DNA of 64,000 bases from DATMAM01 sp035559995 (lineage in GTDB: Bacteria > Desulfobacterota > Binatia > UBA9968), in assembly GCA_035559995.1 (NCBI GenBank), contig DATMAM010000004.1:1-64000 (forward strand), given 5' to 3'. Of this stretch, positions 31,190 to 42,280 are shown in pieces. Each line of letters begins with the position of its first letter. Position 1 is the first letter of the stretch. The notes beneath the pieces were generated by a model. The model made no database searches and was not told the DNA's origin. It saw only the letters and a program-made list of their open reading frames with translations. The translations under genes were made by a program, and so were the position numbers.

Positions 31190-32782
31190 TCAATGGTGAT
31201 GGTGGTGGTGCAGGTGCCCCCGCCCGCGCTCGGCATGGCGGAAAATCAACGACTTGATCACCACCGGAACCGCCTTGGCGTCGGGCAGCTCGGCACCGAT
31301 ATCGATAAAGTCGAAATCTCGCAAATCGATCCCGTCGATCGAGATGATGCCCGCGCCGGGCGCGATTTCCTTGTCGATGATGTTGCCGACGAGCTTGGCG
31401 ATATCGGCGTCGAAAACCATCACCAGCGGGTGGCCCCGATCGACATGGTCGCGCATCGCCGCGGCTACTCCCTCGGCCAAGGTGCGAATCAGCGGGTACG
31501 ACGGGCCGATCTCCCAGTGGATCGCCAGCGCCGCGGCGCGCTCGCCGTCGTGCATGTCAAAGCGCTGCAGCGCCTTGGTAACCGCGGCTTTGACATCCTC
31601 GACGTTCAGCGTTTCGCGCTGCTCGATTTGCGGCGTGATCACCTGCAGGTTGCGCAGCGGCAAGAGGTCGGGGTGGGAGAGAAAAATCGTGTTGCCGCTC
31701 ACCTGAACCGTATACTGCGACGCGCCGATCACGGTCGCCCGGATGCGCACGTCGGGCATTTTGAACTCGACCTTGCCGGGGAAAGCTTTTGCGCGCTCCC
31801 GCACCCTGAAGCCCAGCTCGTTTCCGAGATCCCCGAGATTCCTCTTCTCAAAGCCGTAGATGTATTCCGAGACGCCGCCGGAGAAGGTGATCACGTCGAT
31901 CGGCTCGCGAAAGGAGATCTCGGGCGTGAGCATGAGACTCCGCGTCAAAGGGGACAGCGGCCGGCGCTCGAGCACCTCGAACAGGCAGGCGCAAAGGACG
32001 CTCGCCATCGCGTCTTTTTCCTCCTGCCGGAGCGCGCCGCCCAACTCGAGCGCCACGCCCGCCGCCCTGCCGATCTTCTCGCCTGCGTCTTCCAGCCGGT
32101 CGATCCTTCCGCGCGCATCCATCGCCACAAGCCGCGCCCCGACTTCGAGCGCCGCGGTGTCGACCACGTCCCCGCCTTTGACCACCGCGATCTTGCTCGT
32201 GCCGCCGCCGATATCCACGTTCATGACCGTGATATCGCCGGGCTCTTCGCGCGTCAGGCGCACCGCGCCCGAGCCGTACGCCGCGAGCAGGGCCTCGAGG
32301 TTGTGGCCCGCCGTCGCGCAGACAAATTTTCCCGCCTGAGCGGAAAAAAGCGCCGCGATCGCCTCGGCGTTTTTCTTTTTCGCGGCCTCGCCGGTGACGA
32401 TCACGGCGCCGGTGTCGATCATGTCGGGGGTCAAGCCCGATTGCCGGTACGCTTCGCGAATAAACGCATCGAGCCTTTGCGTATCGATGGTCGTCTTGTC
32501 AACGTAAGGGGTCAGCATGATCGGGGACTCGTAGACGATCTCGCGGCTCACGACCACGAAGCGACTGGAAAGAGCGATGCCCTGCCGGCGGAGAATCAAC
32601 CGCGAAAAGATGAGATGGGAAGTCGAAGAGCCGATGTCGATGCCGACCGACGTGAGCGCGATCCGCTCCGAGCGCCACATCGGATGGTTTTCGTCGAACT
32701 CAGCGGGGTCGCCGTGATCCTCGTGCTCGCCGTCGTGACCCTCGTGAAACCGATAGGAGACTTCATGCGACTGTAATTCCAT
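31190..32782 (-). CDS. eutA: EutA-like reactivating ATPase with polyhistidine tail
   Basis: A 530-residue protein of the EutA family, the actin-fold factor that restores ethanolamine ammonia-lyase by swapping damaged cobalamin. Nucleotide-binding marks are TSVGIDIGSSTSHLIFSR near residue 45, MNVDIGGGTSKIAVV and VITFSGGVSEYI. Two oddities stand out: a histidine- and acid-rich N-terminus (HEGHDGEHEDHGD), and a natural C-terminus HLHHHHHH. No eutB or eutC, the usual partners, is in the window. It could reactivate another B12 enzyme. It is divergent from the DUF4175-like gene. Confidence 0.88.
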   Translation of the reverse strand: MELQSHEVSYRFHEGHDGEHEDHGDPAEFDENHPMWRSERIALTSVGIDIGSSTSHLIFSRLILRRQGIALSSRFVVVSREIVYESPIMLTPYVDKTTIDTQRLDAFIREAYRQSGLTPDMIDTGAVIVTGEAAKKKNAEAIAALFSAQAGKFVCATAGHNLEALLAAYGSGAVRLTREEPGDITVMNVDIGGGTSKIAVVKGGDVVDTAALEVGARLVAMDARGRIDRLEDAGEKIGRAAGVALELGGALRQEEKDAMASVLCACLFEVLERRPLSPLTRSLMLTPEISFREPIDVITFSGGVSEYIYGFEKRNLGDLGNELGFRVRERAKAFPGKVEFKMPDVRIRATVIGASQYTVQVSGNTIFLSHPDLLPLRNLQVITPQIEQRETLNVEDVKAAVTKALQRFDMHDGERAAALAIHWEIGPSYPLIRTLAEGVAAAMRDHVDRGHPLVMVFDADIAKLVGNIIDKEIAPGAGIISIDGIDLRDFDFIDIGAELPDAKAVPVVIKSLIFRHAERGRGHLHHHHHH

Positions 32783-32953
32783 GCCGCTCTATCCTCTTTC
32801 CTGCAAGTCCGAAGTTGCATTCTCTTAGCACATGGAGTGGCCATTTGCCATATTCGCCGCTCCGAGAGCCCTCGGGCTTCTGAACCTCACTTCGCCCGCG
32901 TGGCGTCGATAGACATGGTGCGAAATCCTCGCTAAGATGTTTTTCGTTTCGCC

Positions 32954-35900
32954 ATGGGACAGGAAGACTACCAAGATCTCGCTTCCTTCCTCAACAAACT
33001 CATCCGCAGGCTAAAGCTCCTCGAAGGCGCCGAAGGCCTGTGTTTGACGGCGATCGCGCTGCTCGTTGCCTTCTCCCTCGGGCTTGCCGTTGAGGAGCTG
33101 AAGAGCTATTTCCCGTACGCGCCGGTCGTTTACGCACTCGCGACCTTCGCCCTTCTCGGTCTGGGGCTCGCCGGGACGCTTGTCCGCGTGTGCAAGAGAG
33201 TTTCGCGCGAACGCGCGGCGCTTTACGTCGAAAGCCAGCGCCCCGCTCTCCGGAACAATCTCATCAACTCGCTGCAACTCTATCCGCAGATCGCCGGCCC
33301 GGCGGTGACGCCGGGAGTGTCGGCGCCCATGGTTCTGGCGCTGCTGCGCACGACGCGCCGGCAGATTCAAAACATTCACATCAACGAGCTCGTCCGCGCC
33401 GACCGCGTGCGCCATCATCTCAAGCTCCTGGGCGTGCTCTTCGTGCCGGTGCTCGCAATCGTTCTCTTTCACCCGGCATCGGTCGGAAAAACCTTTAGCC
33501 TTTTGCTCAACCCGCTGAAGGATCTTCCGGCGACCAGGATCAGCCTCGACGTTACGCCCAAAGGGGCCCGCGTGGCGCGCGGCTCTTCGGTGACGATCGT
33601 GGCGAGCGCTTCGGGAGAAATCCCCAAAGCGGTCGAGCTGGTGCTCCGTCCCGTGCCGGCGAGCCCGGAAGCGGCGCAAGCCGAGCTCGCCCCTGAGAGG
33701 CTTCCCATGGACGGCGCGGCGGACGGCAAGTTCTCGCGCACCATCCCCGGCGCCGACAAGAACCTCCAGTATCGCGTGGTCGCCGGACCGTTTTCCTCCC
33801 CCTGGTACAATCTCGAGGTGGTCGATCCGCCGGAGATCGGCAACCTGCGCGCGACGCTTTACCCGCCGCACTATACGGGCCTGCCGCGCGCGACCGTCGA
33901 AGGCGGTAACCTCGACGGCATCAAGGGCTCGACCGTCAACTGGGAAGCGGCGGTGACGAAGGACATCGTCAAGGCCGCGCTCGTCTTCGAAGACGGGCGG
34001 CAGCTGCCGCTCAAGATCGACGGCCGCAAGATTCAAGGCAGCTTCGTTCTCCTCCAATCCCAGCGCTACCAGGTCGCCATCGAAGACGCGCTCGGCTTTC
34101 GCAACGCCGCGATCGCCTACGAGCTCAAGGCGCGGCCGGACGGATTCCCGACGGTGGATCTTCTGAGCCCGACCGAAGACCTGGAGGTCAACGGCGACGA
34201 GACTTTGCAGCTCGAGTTCAGCGCGCGCGACGATTTCGGCATCGAGGAGATCAACCTGGTTTCCAAGATCGGACCGGACCGGCAGGAAAAAATTTCGCTC
34301 TTCAGGGAAGGCCGAAAGAAATCGCTCGCGCGCGAGCGTTTTGGCTGGGACCTGGGAAAGTTGGCGCTGCAAGAGAAAGAGGAGGTCGTCTACCACCTGG
34401 AGGTGATCGACAACGACACGATTTCCGGGCCGAAAGTCGGTAGCTCGCGCGCGCTGCGCCTCCGCCTCAAGGATCTCAAAGGCGAGCACCGCGCGCTCGC
34501 CGAGATGGTGCAAGAGCTGTCGCGCCAGATGCTCGATCTGCTCGCCGACCATCTCGAGGCGCCGGGGCCGGCCGCCGACCCGCGCCAGAGCGGCCCGGTC
34601 GAGCAACCGCCGTTCGATCAAAAAGCCGGCGACCTGCTCAAGCGCATCGACGAGATCATGCAACGAACCGAAAAAGACCGGCTGTCGGATTTTGCCACCT
34701 GGTCCGACCTCGAGGCGCTCAAGCGCAATCTTCAATACACCAAAGACGAACTGTGGAAAAAACAGCACCAGGCCGCCGCTCCCGAGGAGCTCGGACGGGC
34801 GCGCGACGAAATCTCAACCGAGCTGGAAAGGATGGCGCAGCTTTCGGAGGAGATCAGCAAGCGCCTGGAAGCGCAGCGGCTGGCCCAAACCGGCCAGGAC
34901 CTCCTCAAAAGCCAGGAGCGGCTGATGGATTCCTTGGACAAGCTCAAGAGCGGCGACGCCAAGCTCGATTCGGTGCTCAAGGAGATCTCCGAGCTGGCCA
35001 AGCTCCTCGGATCGCTGCAGCAGGCGATGTCGCAGTTCGCCTCCCGGCTGGCGGACGACTTCATGAATGCCGAGGCGCTGCAGAGCCTCTCTTTCGGCGA
35101 CATGTTCTCGCTCCTCGACCAGATCCGCCAAAAGCTCATGAAGGGCGATATCGAAGGGGCGATGCAGCTTGCGCGCGAGCTCTTCAACCAGCTCGCCTCG
35201 ATGGTGGCTTCGCTGCAAAGCGCGCAGCAGGGCGCGATGGCCTCGAGCCTCGACCGGATGCAGGGCGAGATGATGCGCTCCGCCAACGAGCTTCAGCAGA
35301 TTATCCGCGAGCAGCAAGAAATCCTCGTGGATACCGAGGGCGTGGAGAAGGATGCGCTCGGACAAAAAGACGAGCTTCTCAAAGAGCGGGTGGAGGAATA
35401 TCACGACAGGGCGTACGAGCGGCTCGCCCGGCTGACGGAGATTTTCCCCGACGAGGAGCGCGAGAGCGCCAGCGCCGGGCCTGCCGGGCAACAGCTCGAT
35501 GACGCGACCATGAACAACTTGCTCAAAAACATGATCGAGCGGCTGTTGAAGAAGGATTTTGCCGGCTTGCGCGAGGTCATGGAAAGGGCGCGTCAGGAGC
35601 TGGCCAAAAAGCGCGCGCCCCAGCAGGAGCCCAAGGCGCGCCAGGCGGAGGCGGATCTTCAAGAGCTCGAGCGCGGCTTGGCGCGGCTGCTCGCTCAGCC
35701 TGAAGGCGGTCTCAGCGACGCCGACAAGACGAAGCTTCGCGAGCTGGCGCGGCGCGAGGGCAACGTGCAACAGCTCACCGAAGAGCTGCACGAAAAACTA
35801 AGCCAGCTCTTTCAGCTGTTTCCGTCGCTGGATCCGAAGATCGCCAGAGGGATCCAGGAAGCCGCAAAGTCGATGCGGCAAGCCGAAGGGCGCCTCGGCG

Positions 35901-36283
35901 CGTTGGACGCTCCCGGCGCCGTTCCACCCGAACGCGAAGCTCTCGACCGGCTGTCGCAAGCTCAGGAGCAAATGCAAAACGCCATGCAGCAGCTCGCGCA
36001 AAGAGGGCAGCTCGGGCGCATGCCGGTTACTTTTCTGTTCCGCCGCGGGCGGTTTCTCCCGTCCGGAAGGCTCGTGCCGCTTCCGGGGATGCCGGAATTT
36101 CCGCAGTTCGATGTCGCCGGCGGCACGACCGGGCTCGATATGGAGCGCTTCCGCCTGCCGGGGAAAGAAGACTACAAGGTGCCGCGCAACTTCCGCGAGG
36201 AAATCCTCGAGTCGCTCAAGCAGGGTGTGCCGCCGCAGTACAAAGAGCAAGTCGAGCGCTATTTCAAGCACCTCTCCGAGTAA
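32954..36283 (+). CDS. DUF4175-like large membrane and coiled-coil protein
   Basis: An 1109-residue protein. Three hydrophobic segments lie at about 30-47, 57-77 and 155-173. An Ig-like or beta-rich region follows (about 190-480, with LDVTPKGARVARGSSVTIVAS), then a long charged coiled-coil region (about 500-1000) rich in Q, E, L and R. The layout matches the DUF4175 family often found beside MoxR, DUF58 and VWA genes. The function is not known; a periplasmic envelope role is likely. ATG at 32954 starts the first conserved helix. The peptidase-MA-like gene follows after 24 bases. Confidence 0.82.
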   Translation: MGQEDYQDLASFLNKLIRRLKLLEGAEGLCLTAIALLVAFSLGLAVEELKSYFPYAPVVYALATFALLGLGLAGTLVRVCKRVSRERAALYVESQRPALRNNLINSLQLYPQIAGPAVTPGVSAPMVLALLRTTRRQIQNIHINELVRADRVRHHLKLLGVLFVPVLAIVLFHPASVGKTFSLLLNPLKDLPATRISLDVTPKGARVARGSSVTIVASASGEIPKAVELVLRPVPASPEAAQAELAPERLPMDGAADGKFSRTIPGADKNLQYRVVAGPFSSPWYNLEVVDPPEIGNLRATLYPPHYTGLPRATVEGGNLDGIKGSTVNWEAAVTKDIVKAALVFEDGRQLPLKIDGRKIQGSFVLLQSQRYQVAIEDALGFRNAAIAYELKARPDGFPTVDLLSPTEDLEVNGDETLQLEFSARDDFGIEEINLVSKIGPDRQEKISLFREGRKKSLARERFGWDLGKLALQEKEEVVYHLEVIDNDTISGPKVGSSRALRLRLKDLKGEHRALAEMVQELSRQMLDLLADHLEAPGPAADPRQSGPVEQPPFDQKAGDLLKRIDEIMQRTEKDRLSDFATWSDLEALKRNLQYTKDELWKKQHQAAAPEELGRARDEISTELERMAQLSEEISKRLEAQRLAQTGQDLLKSQERLMDSLDKLKSGDAKLDSVLKEISELAKLLGSLQQAMSQFASRLADDFMNAEALQSLSFGDMFSLLDQIRQKLMKGDIEGAMQLARELFNQLASMVASLQSAQQGAMASSLDRMQGEMMRSANELQQIIREQQEILVDTEGVEKDALGQKDELLKERVEEYHDRAYERLARLTEIFPDEERESASAGPAGQQLDDATMNNLLKNMIERLLKKDFAGLREVMERARQELAKKRAPQQEPKARQAEADLQELERGLARLLAQPEGGLSDADKTKLRELARREGNVQQLTEELHEKLSQLFQLFPSLDPKIARGIQEAAKSMRQAEGRLGALDAPGAVPPEREALDRLSQAQEQMQNAMQQLAQRGQLGRMPVTFLFRRGRFLPSGRLVPLPGMPEFPQFDVAGGTTGLDMERFRLPGKEDYKVPRNFREEILESLKQGVPPQYKEQVERYFKHLSE

Positions 36284-36307
36284 CGCCTTCAGGAACGCTC
36301 TCCGACG

Positions 36308-37906
36308 ATGTTTGGCCGCAAGCTGTTTTTCTTTTTTTGGTTTTTGATTTTTTGTTTTTCCCGCGTGCTTTTTGCCGCCGCGCCGGCGGCCGAAAAGGGC
36401 TCCGACCCGGCCATTGCGGCCGTCGAGGAGAGCCTCGACGCCTGGCGGCTTGCGGAAGCGCAACGGCTGATCGCGGACCTGGCGCGCGCGCGCGCGAAGT
36501 CGCCCGAGGTGCTCGACCTGCAGGCCTGGCTCGCCTTTTACCAGGGCCGCTACGACGAAGCCGTCAGAATCGTCGAAGCCAGTCTCGCCGTCGATCCCAA
36601 CAAAGAGAGCCGCCAGGGGCTTCGGCTTCTGGCGCAGCGCACTGGCGATGTCGTCAGAAAGCTCAAGCCCTACGAGAGCGCTCACTTTATCGTTTACTTG
36701 GACCCGGCGCGGGACGAGATTCTGGCGCCGCTCGCGCTCGACGCGCTGGAGAAAAGCTACCACGCCCTCGGCGAGGTCTTCGGTTACCGGCCGGAAAGCA
36801 AAGTCCGCGTCGAGATCGCGCCCGACGCGCAGTCGTTCAACGCCATCTCGACCTTGTCGCTCCGCGACATCGAGGAGACGGGCGCGGTCGGCATCTGCAA
36901 GTTCAACAAGATCATGACGATCTCGCCGCGAGCGCTGGTTCAGGGCTACCGCTGGCTCGACTCGCTCAGCCACGAGTACGCGCATTACGTGATTGTCGGC
37001 GCGAGCCGAAACAAGGCGCCCATCTGGCTGCACGAGGGGCTGGCGAGGTTTTACGAGACCCGCTGGCGGATGAACCAAGCGCCCGCGCGGCCGGACTACC
37101 TGACCCTCCCGAACGAGACGCTTCTGGCGTACGCGCTACAAAGGGACGGATTTGTCGGATTCAAGAAAATGGAGCCCTCGCTCATCTATCTCGAATCGCC
37201 GGAGCAAGTTCAGCTCGCTTACGCCGAGGCAGCATCGGCGATCGATTTCATCGTCGAGAAAAAGGGCGCCGGCGCCGTCCGCCGCCTGATGGCGGAGCTG
37301 CAACAAAAGCCGACGCCGCAGGCGATCGAGGCGCTGCTGGGCATGCCGTACGGCGATTTTGAGAGCCAGTGGAAAGCCTTTCTCAAGGCTAAAGGGCTAA
37401 AGCCGACCGAAGGCATCCGCGTGCGCAGGCTCAAGGTTCGCGGCGAAAAAGATACCGAGGAGGCGGTCGAGCTCAAAGAGATCCAGTCGGAGGTCGCGCG
37501 CACCCGCACGCATCTGGGCGACCGGCTGCGCGAGCGCGGGCGTGTCGTCGCCGCCGCCCAGGAGTACCGGCGCGCCTTGCAGGGGAGTCCCCATTCCACT
37601 ATCATTCTCAATAAGCTCGCGCGCGCGCTCATCCAAATGGGTCAATTCGAGGAGGCTCTGTCCCACCTCAGCACCGCCGAGCGGCTCGATCCGGACAATG
37701 TGACGACCATGGTTCTTCTGGGGCGCGCGCGGCACGCGACCAAGGACTACCGCGGCGCGCGGACGGCGCTGGAGGCCGCGATCCACATCAATCCCTTTGA
37801 CCCGACGATCTATCAAATCCTCTACGAAGCCGAAAGCGCGCTCGGCGAAGCCGCGCGCGCCGAGCAGGCCAAAGCCACGCTGGAAAAACTTTTGCGGCCC
37901 AGGTAG
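36308..37906 (+). CDS. Exported peptidase-MA-like gluzincin with TPR repeats
   Basis: A 532-residue protein with a signal peptide to about residue 24. A TPR-like N-terminal part (about 35-110) precedes the zinc peptidase core: HEYAH (His222, Glu223, His226) and WLHEGLARFYE with Glu243 as third ligand, the usual gluzincin arrangement. Two or three clear TPRs follow in the C-terminal part (about 400-520). It likely works in the periplasm, as a protease or with the repeats guiding substrates. It lies between the DUF4175-like and MoxR genes in one direction, so it may belong to that module. Confidence 0.88.
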   Translation: MFGRKLFFFFWFLIFCFSRVLFAAAPAAEKGSDPAIAAVEESLDAWRLAEAQRLIADLARARAKSPEVLDLQAWLAFYQGRYDEAVRIVEASLAVDPNKESRQGLRLLAQRTGDVVRKLKPYESAHFIVYLDPARDEILAPLALDALEKSYHALGEVFGYRPESKVRVEIAPDAQSFNAISTLSLRDIEETGAVGICKFNKIMTISPRALVQGYRWLDSLSHEYAHYVIVGASRNKAPIWLHEGLARFYETRWRMNQAPARPDYLTLPNETLLAYALQRDGFVGFKKMEPSLIYLESPEQVQLAYAEAASAIDFIVEKKGAGAVRRLMAELQQKPTPQAIEALLGMPYGDFESQWKAFLKAKGLKPTEGIRVRRLKVRGEKDTEEAVELKEIQSEVARTRTHLGDRLRERGRVVAAAQEYRRALQGSPHSTIILNKLARALIQMGQFEEALSHLSTAERLDPDNVTTMVLLGRARHATKDYRGARTALEAAIHINPFDPTIYQILYEAESALGEAARAEQAKATLEKLLRPR

Positions 37907-38039
37907 TTAAGGAGCTTAAGAAGCCGATTCGGAATCCCGTTCAAGTGGCCCGCTTCTCCCTTGAGCCGATTTCATCCGAGGCCATTCGCCTCATAAAATG
38001 GCGCGGGAAGGGTTTCGACAAGGAGTTTAAGCCATCGAC

Positions 38040-39065
<1,026 letters not shown>

Positions 39066-39167
39066 GAGCGCATCGCGGTATCTCACGTCAAACAGCGCTG
39101 GGGTGTAGGGCGCGAATCCCCTGCCGGCTTTCTCGCTCACACGGAGGTTGGCGAGTCGAGCAAGAAC

Positions 39168-40058
39168 ATGGCCGAGAACGACCGCAGCTATTTCGATCCC
39201 CTCGTGCTCGCCCGCATTTCCAGTCTCGCATTGCGGGCACGCTGGGTGGTCGAGGGGATCATGTCCGGCATCCACCGCAGCCGCTCGAAGGGCTTCAGCG
39301 TGGAGTTCGAGGAGCACCGGGAATACTCGCCGGGCGACGAGATCCGCCGCATCGACTGGAAAGCCCTGGGAAAGTTCGACCGCTATTTCATCAAAGAGTA
39401 CGAGGACGAGACCAACCTGAGAGCCTACCTGATTCTCGACGCGAGCGCCTCGATGGACTACGCCTCCAGCGGGCTCACCAAGTTCGCGTACGGCGCGACT
39501 CTCGTGGCCTCTCTCGCCTATCTCGTTCTGCGCCAGCAAGACGCCGCGGGGCTGGTCACGTTCTCGAGCCGCATCGACGCTTTCATCCCGCCCAAAGCCT
39601 CCAGGGGCTACTTCATGGAGATCGTGCGCGCGCTCGAAGCCCGGGCGCCGCAAGGCGAGACGGCGATCGGCAACATCCTGGAAGAGGTCGCGGGCAAGGT
39701 CACGCGCCGCGGGCTGGTCGTTTTGATCTCGGACCTCCTGGACGAACCCGAAGCGATCCTCAAGGGGCTCCGCCTGTTTCGCTTTAAGGGCAACGACGTG
39801 ATCGTGTTTCACCTGCTCGATCAGGCCGAGCTCGAGCTCCCGTTCGAGGGAAATCTCTTGTTCGAGGACATCGAGGACCCAAACCTGAGGATCACGACCG
39901 ACCCGCGCATTATCCGCCAAACCTACCGCCGCGTCGTCAACGAATTTATCGAGCAGCTCCGCGGCGAATGCCACAAAAATTCCATCGACTATCAGCTCCT
40001 TTCCACCTCAACCCCGCTCGATCAGGCCCTGGTGAGCTATTTGAGCTGGCGCGGCTAA
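39168..40058 (+). CDS. DUF58 protein with VWA-type MIDAS
   Basis: A 296-residue DUF58 protein. The family signature FEEHREYSPGDEIRRIDWKALGK lies at about 48-70. It is followed by a VWA-like fold with the MIDAS motif DASASMD near residue 100, which can hold a divalent ion. DUF58 proteins are partners of MoxR ATPases. It lies directly between moxR and the BatA-like gene; the next ATG comes 3 bases past its stop. Confidence 0.93.
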   Translation: MAENDRSYFDPLVLARISSLALRARWVVEGIMSGIHRSRSKGFSVEFEEHREYSPGDEIRRIDWKALGKFDRYFIKEYEDETNLRAYLILDASASMDYASSGLTKFAYGATLVASLAYLVLRQQDAAGLVTFSSRIDAFIPPKASRGYFMEIVRALEARAPQGETAIGNILEEVAGKVTRRGLVVLISDLLDEPEAILKGLRLFRFKGNDVIVFHLLDQAELELPFEGNLLFEDIEDPNLRITTDPRIIRQTYRRVVNEFIEQLRGECHKNSIDYQLLSTSTPLDQALVSYLSWRG

Positions 40059-40061
40059 GCG

Positions 40062-42167
40062 ATGTCGCTCTTTTTTTTGCATCCGGTCTACCTCTACGGC
40101 CTGATCGCGGCCTCCTTGCCGATTCTCATTCACCTGCTCAATCGCCGTCGGATCCGGACAATCCGCTTCCCGGCCGTTCGCTTTATCCTGCTCTCGCAGC
40201 GGCGCATCTCGCGAACCTATCGGCTGCGCCACTGGCTGCTGCTCGCGCTCCGGACCCTGGCGATCGCCTTTCTTGTGTTGCTGCTCGCCAACCCGATCTT
40301 TCAGACCGGGATCGGCCTTTTGGCCGCCGGCGGCCCGGCTGCGATCGCGATCGTCTTGGACAACTCGCTCAGCATGAAGTGGAGCTTGGACGGCAACGGC
40401 TTCGAGCTGGCGAAACAGAGCCTTGAGCGCTTGATCTCGGAGCTCGGCGAGGGCGACCGCGCCGCGATCATCCCGACCAACCCGCCGCGCCGGACGCAGC
40501 CGCGGCTGCGCGCGCAAAAGGAGCTCCTCAGAAAAGAGCTGGCGGAGGTTCAGCTGTCGGCGGAAACGGCCGATTTTGCCGCGGCGCTGCAGCGCGCTTA
40601 CCATCTTTTGCGCGAACCGGCGGCGCACAAGGAAATCTGGCTCGCCACCGATCTCGCGGTCACGGGCTGGGAACGGTTCGAGGCCCGGCGGCTAAAGTCC
40701 TACGATCCGCTGACTCCTGTAAAGATTCTAAAGATCCCCGCGCCGCACAGCAGGGCCAACGCGACGGTTCGTGACGTCGCGCTCAAGTCCGCGGGCGTCG
40801 CCGCCGGCCTCCCGCTGCAACTCGAAGCGAGGCTCGTCAACTTCGGCCCCGCGCCGGTCCAGGACGCTCTCGCGCAACTGGCGCTCGACGGCCGAAGCGT
40901 CGAACAGCGCCTGGTTTCGATCCCGCCTTACGGCGAAACGTCGGTCGCGTTTCAGCTGAGCCTCAAGAAGCCCGGAACGCAGGCGGGGGCGGTGTCGATC
41001 AAGAAAGAGGGGCTCGCCGGCAATGCCACGGTTCATTTTGTGCTCCACGCTCTCGACAAGCTGCGGGTCTTGGTCGTCGACGGCGACCCGCAGACCGCGC
41101 TCGTTCTGAGCGAGAGTTTTTTCCTCACGCGCTCGCTCAATCCCGCCGGCGACGACGAGTCCTCCCTTTTTCTTCCCACGGTGATCCTGCCCGAAGCGCT
41201 CGCGTCGGCGCGCTTGGAGGACTATCAAGTTTTGATCTTGTGCAACGTGCCCGCGATCCCGGAGGCGGTCGCGCGGAAAATGAGCGACTATCTTCGCCAG
41301 GGCGGAGGCGTGCTCGTCTTTGCCGGCAACCGCGTCGATAAGGACGACTACAATCTCAAGCTTTTTCAGAAGGCGCCGCTTTTGCCCGCGCGTCTGGGGG
41401 AAAAACGAAGCCTCGACGGCAAGGGCGAAAAGGTCGGCCGGGTCGACAGCCGCCATCCCGCGCTCGGCGCGTTCGCGGAGCCGATCGCGCTCGCCTCCCT
41501 TCAGTCGACGTTTGTGCAGAGCTATTTGCGCGCGGAAGTCGCGGGGGGGACGGTTCTCGCGGCGCTCGCCAACGGCGAGCCGCTTCTCCTAGAAAAGCGC
41601 ATCGGGCCGGGAAGATTGATCCTGGTTACCACGAGCGCGGATCGCGACTGGACCGATCTGCCGATGAAAACAGCCTACCTGCCGCTCGTTCAGGGGCTGG
41701 CCCGCTATCTTTCCGGCGACAAGACCGGGAGCTTCGATCCCGGAATCGTGACGGGAAGCGCAAAAGGGGTCGCGCTCCCGCCTTCGCTCGTCGGGAAAAG
41801 AATCAAGGCGATCAAGCCGGACAACAAAGAAATCGAGGTCACCGCGGTGGCGGAAAAAGAGGCGGCGCGCGCCGTATTTGACGAGAACGACCTTGCCGGA
41901 GTCTATCGCCTGGCCTTTTCCCCGGCGGATAAGCCCGCCGGCGTGCCGGAGATGTACGCGGTCAATCCGCCCTATCTCGAGTCGCGGCTCGAAACCCTGA
42001 GCGAAAAAGACCTCGCGGCGAGGCTGGAGCCGGTCCGCGCTGAAATCATTCCCATCGAGGAGCTAAAAAAGGGCGGCACGCGCGTCGATCTCTCGCTCCC
42101 GCTTGCGTTTCTCCTGATCCTCACGCTTGCGAGCGAAAGCTGGCTCGCGCAAAGATTCTCGTCCTAG
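40062..42167 (+). CDS. BatA-like membrane protein with VWA domain
   Basis: A 701-residue protein. The N-terminal BatA domain reads FLHPVYLYGLIAASLPILIHLLNRRR and a second helix follows at about 60-78. A VWA-like domain starts with IVLDNSLSMKW (DxSxS) near residue 105. A long region with Ig-like and glutamine-amidotransferase-like segments (LRVLVVDGDPQTALVLSE, VLVFAGNRV) and a last helix near the C-terminus (LPLAFLLILTLASESWLA) complete it. It is the third gene of the MoxR module and should reside in the inner membrane. Confidence 0.88.
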   Translation: MSLFFLHPVYLYGLIAASLPILIHLLNRRRIRTIRFPAVRFILLSQRRISRTYRLRHWLLLALRTLAIAFLVLLLANPIFQTGIGLLAAGGPAAIAIVLDNSLSMKWSLDGNGFELAKQSLERLISELGEGDRAAIIPTNPPRRTQPRLRAQKELLRKELAEVQLSAETADFAAALQRAYHLLREPAAHKEIWLATDLAVTGWERFEARRLKSYDPLTPVKILKIPAPHSRANATVRDVALKSAGVAAGLPLQLEARLVNFGPAPVQDALAQLALDGRSVEQRLVSIPPYGETSVAFQLSLKKPGTQAGAVSIKKEGLAGNATVHFVLHALDKLRVLVVDGDPQTALVLSESFFLTRSLNPAGDDESSLFLPTVILPEALASARLEDYQVLILCNVPAIPEAVARKMSDYLRQGGGVLVFAGNRVDKDDYNLKLFQKAPLLPARLGEKRSLDGKGEKVGRVDSRHPALGAFAEPIALASLQSTFVQSYLRAEVAGGTVLAALANGEPLLLEKRIGPGRLILVTTSADRDWTDLPMKTAYLPLVQGLARYLSGDKTGSFDPGIVTGSAKGVALPPSLVGKRIKAIKPDNKEIEVTAVAEKEAARAVFDENDLAGVYRLAFSPADKPAGVPEMYAVNPPYLESRLETLSEKDLAARLEPVRAEIIPIEELKKGGTRVDLSLPLAFLLILTLASESWLAQRFSS

Positions 42168-42280
42168 ACGAGCCTCAGCGCACCACAAGCCGGCGCTGAT
42201 CCTGCGTTGCGTAAGGCAATGCGCGGGCGGCGAGAGCGAGGATTCTGCCCCTGGGGAACCGCTACCTCCCGACCCGCTCA

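Noticed and set aside
31190..31215. Polyhistidine tail as vector contamination
   Set aside because: The tail uses mixed CAC/CAT codons, is followed by its own stop and by genomic sequence leading into the next co-directional gene, and the N-terminus is also histidine-rich.
31100..32776. Rightward 558-codon open frame opposite eutA
   Set aside because: It is the complement of a well-supported gene; GC-rich codon use keeps the opposite frame open. The same holds for long frames opposite the DUF4175-like, kinase and enolase genes.
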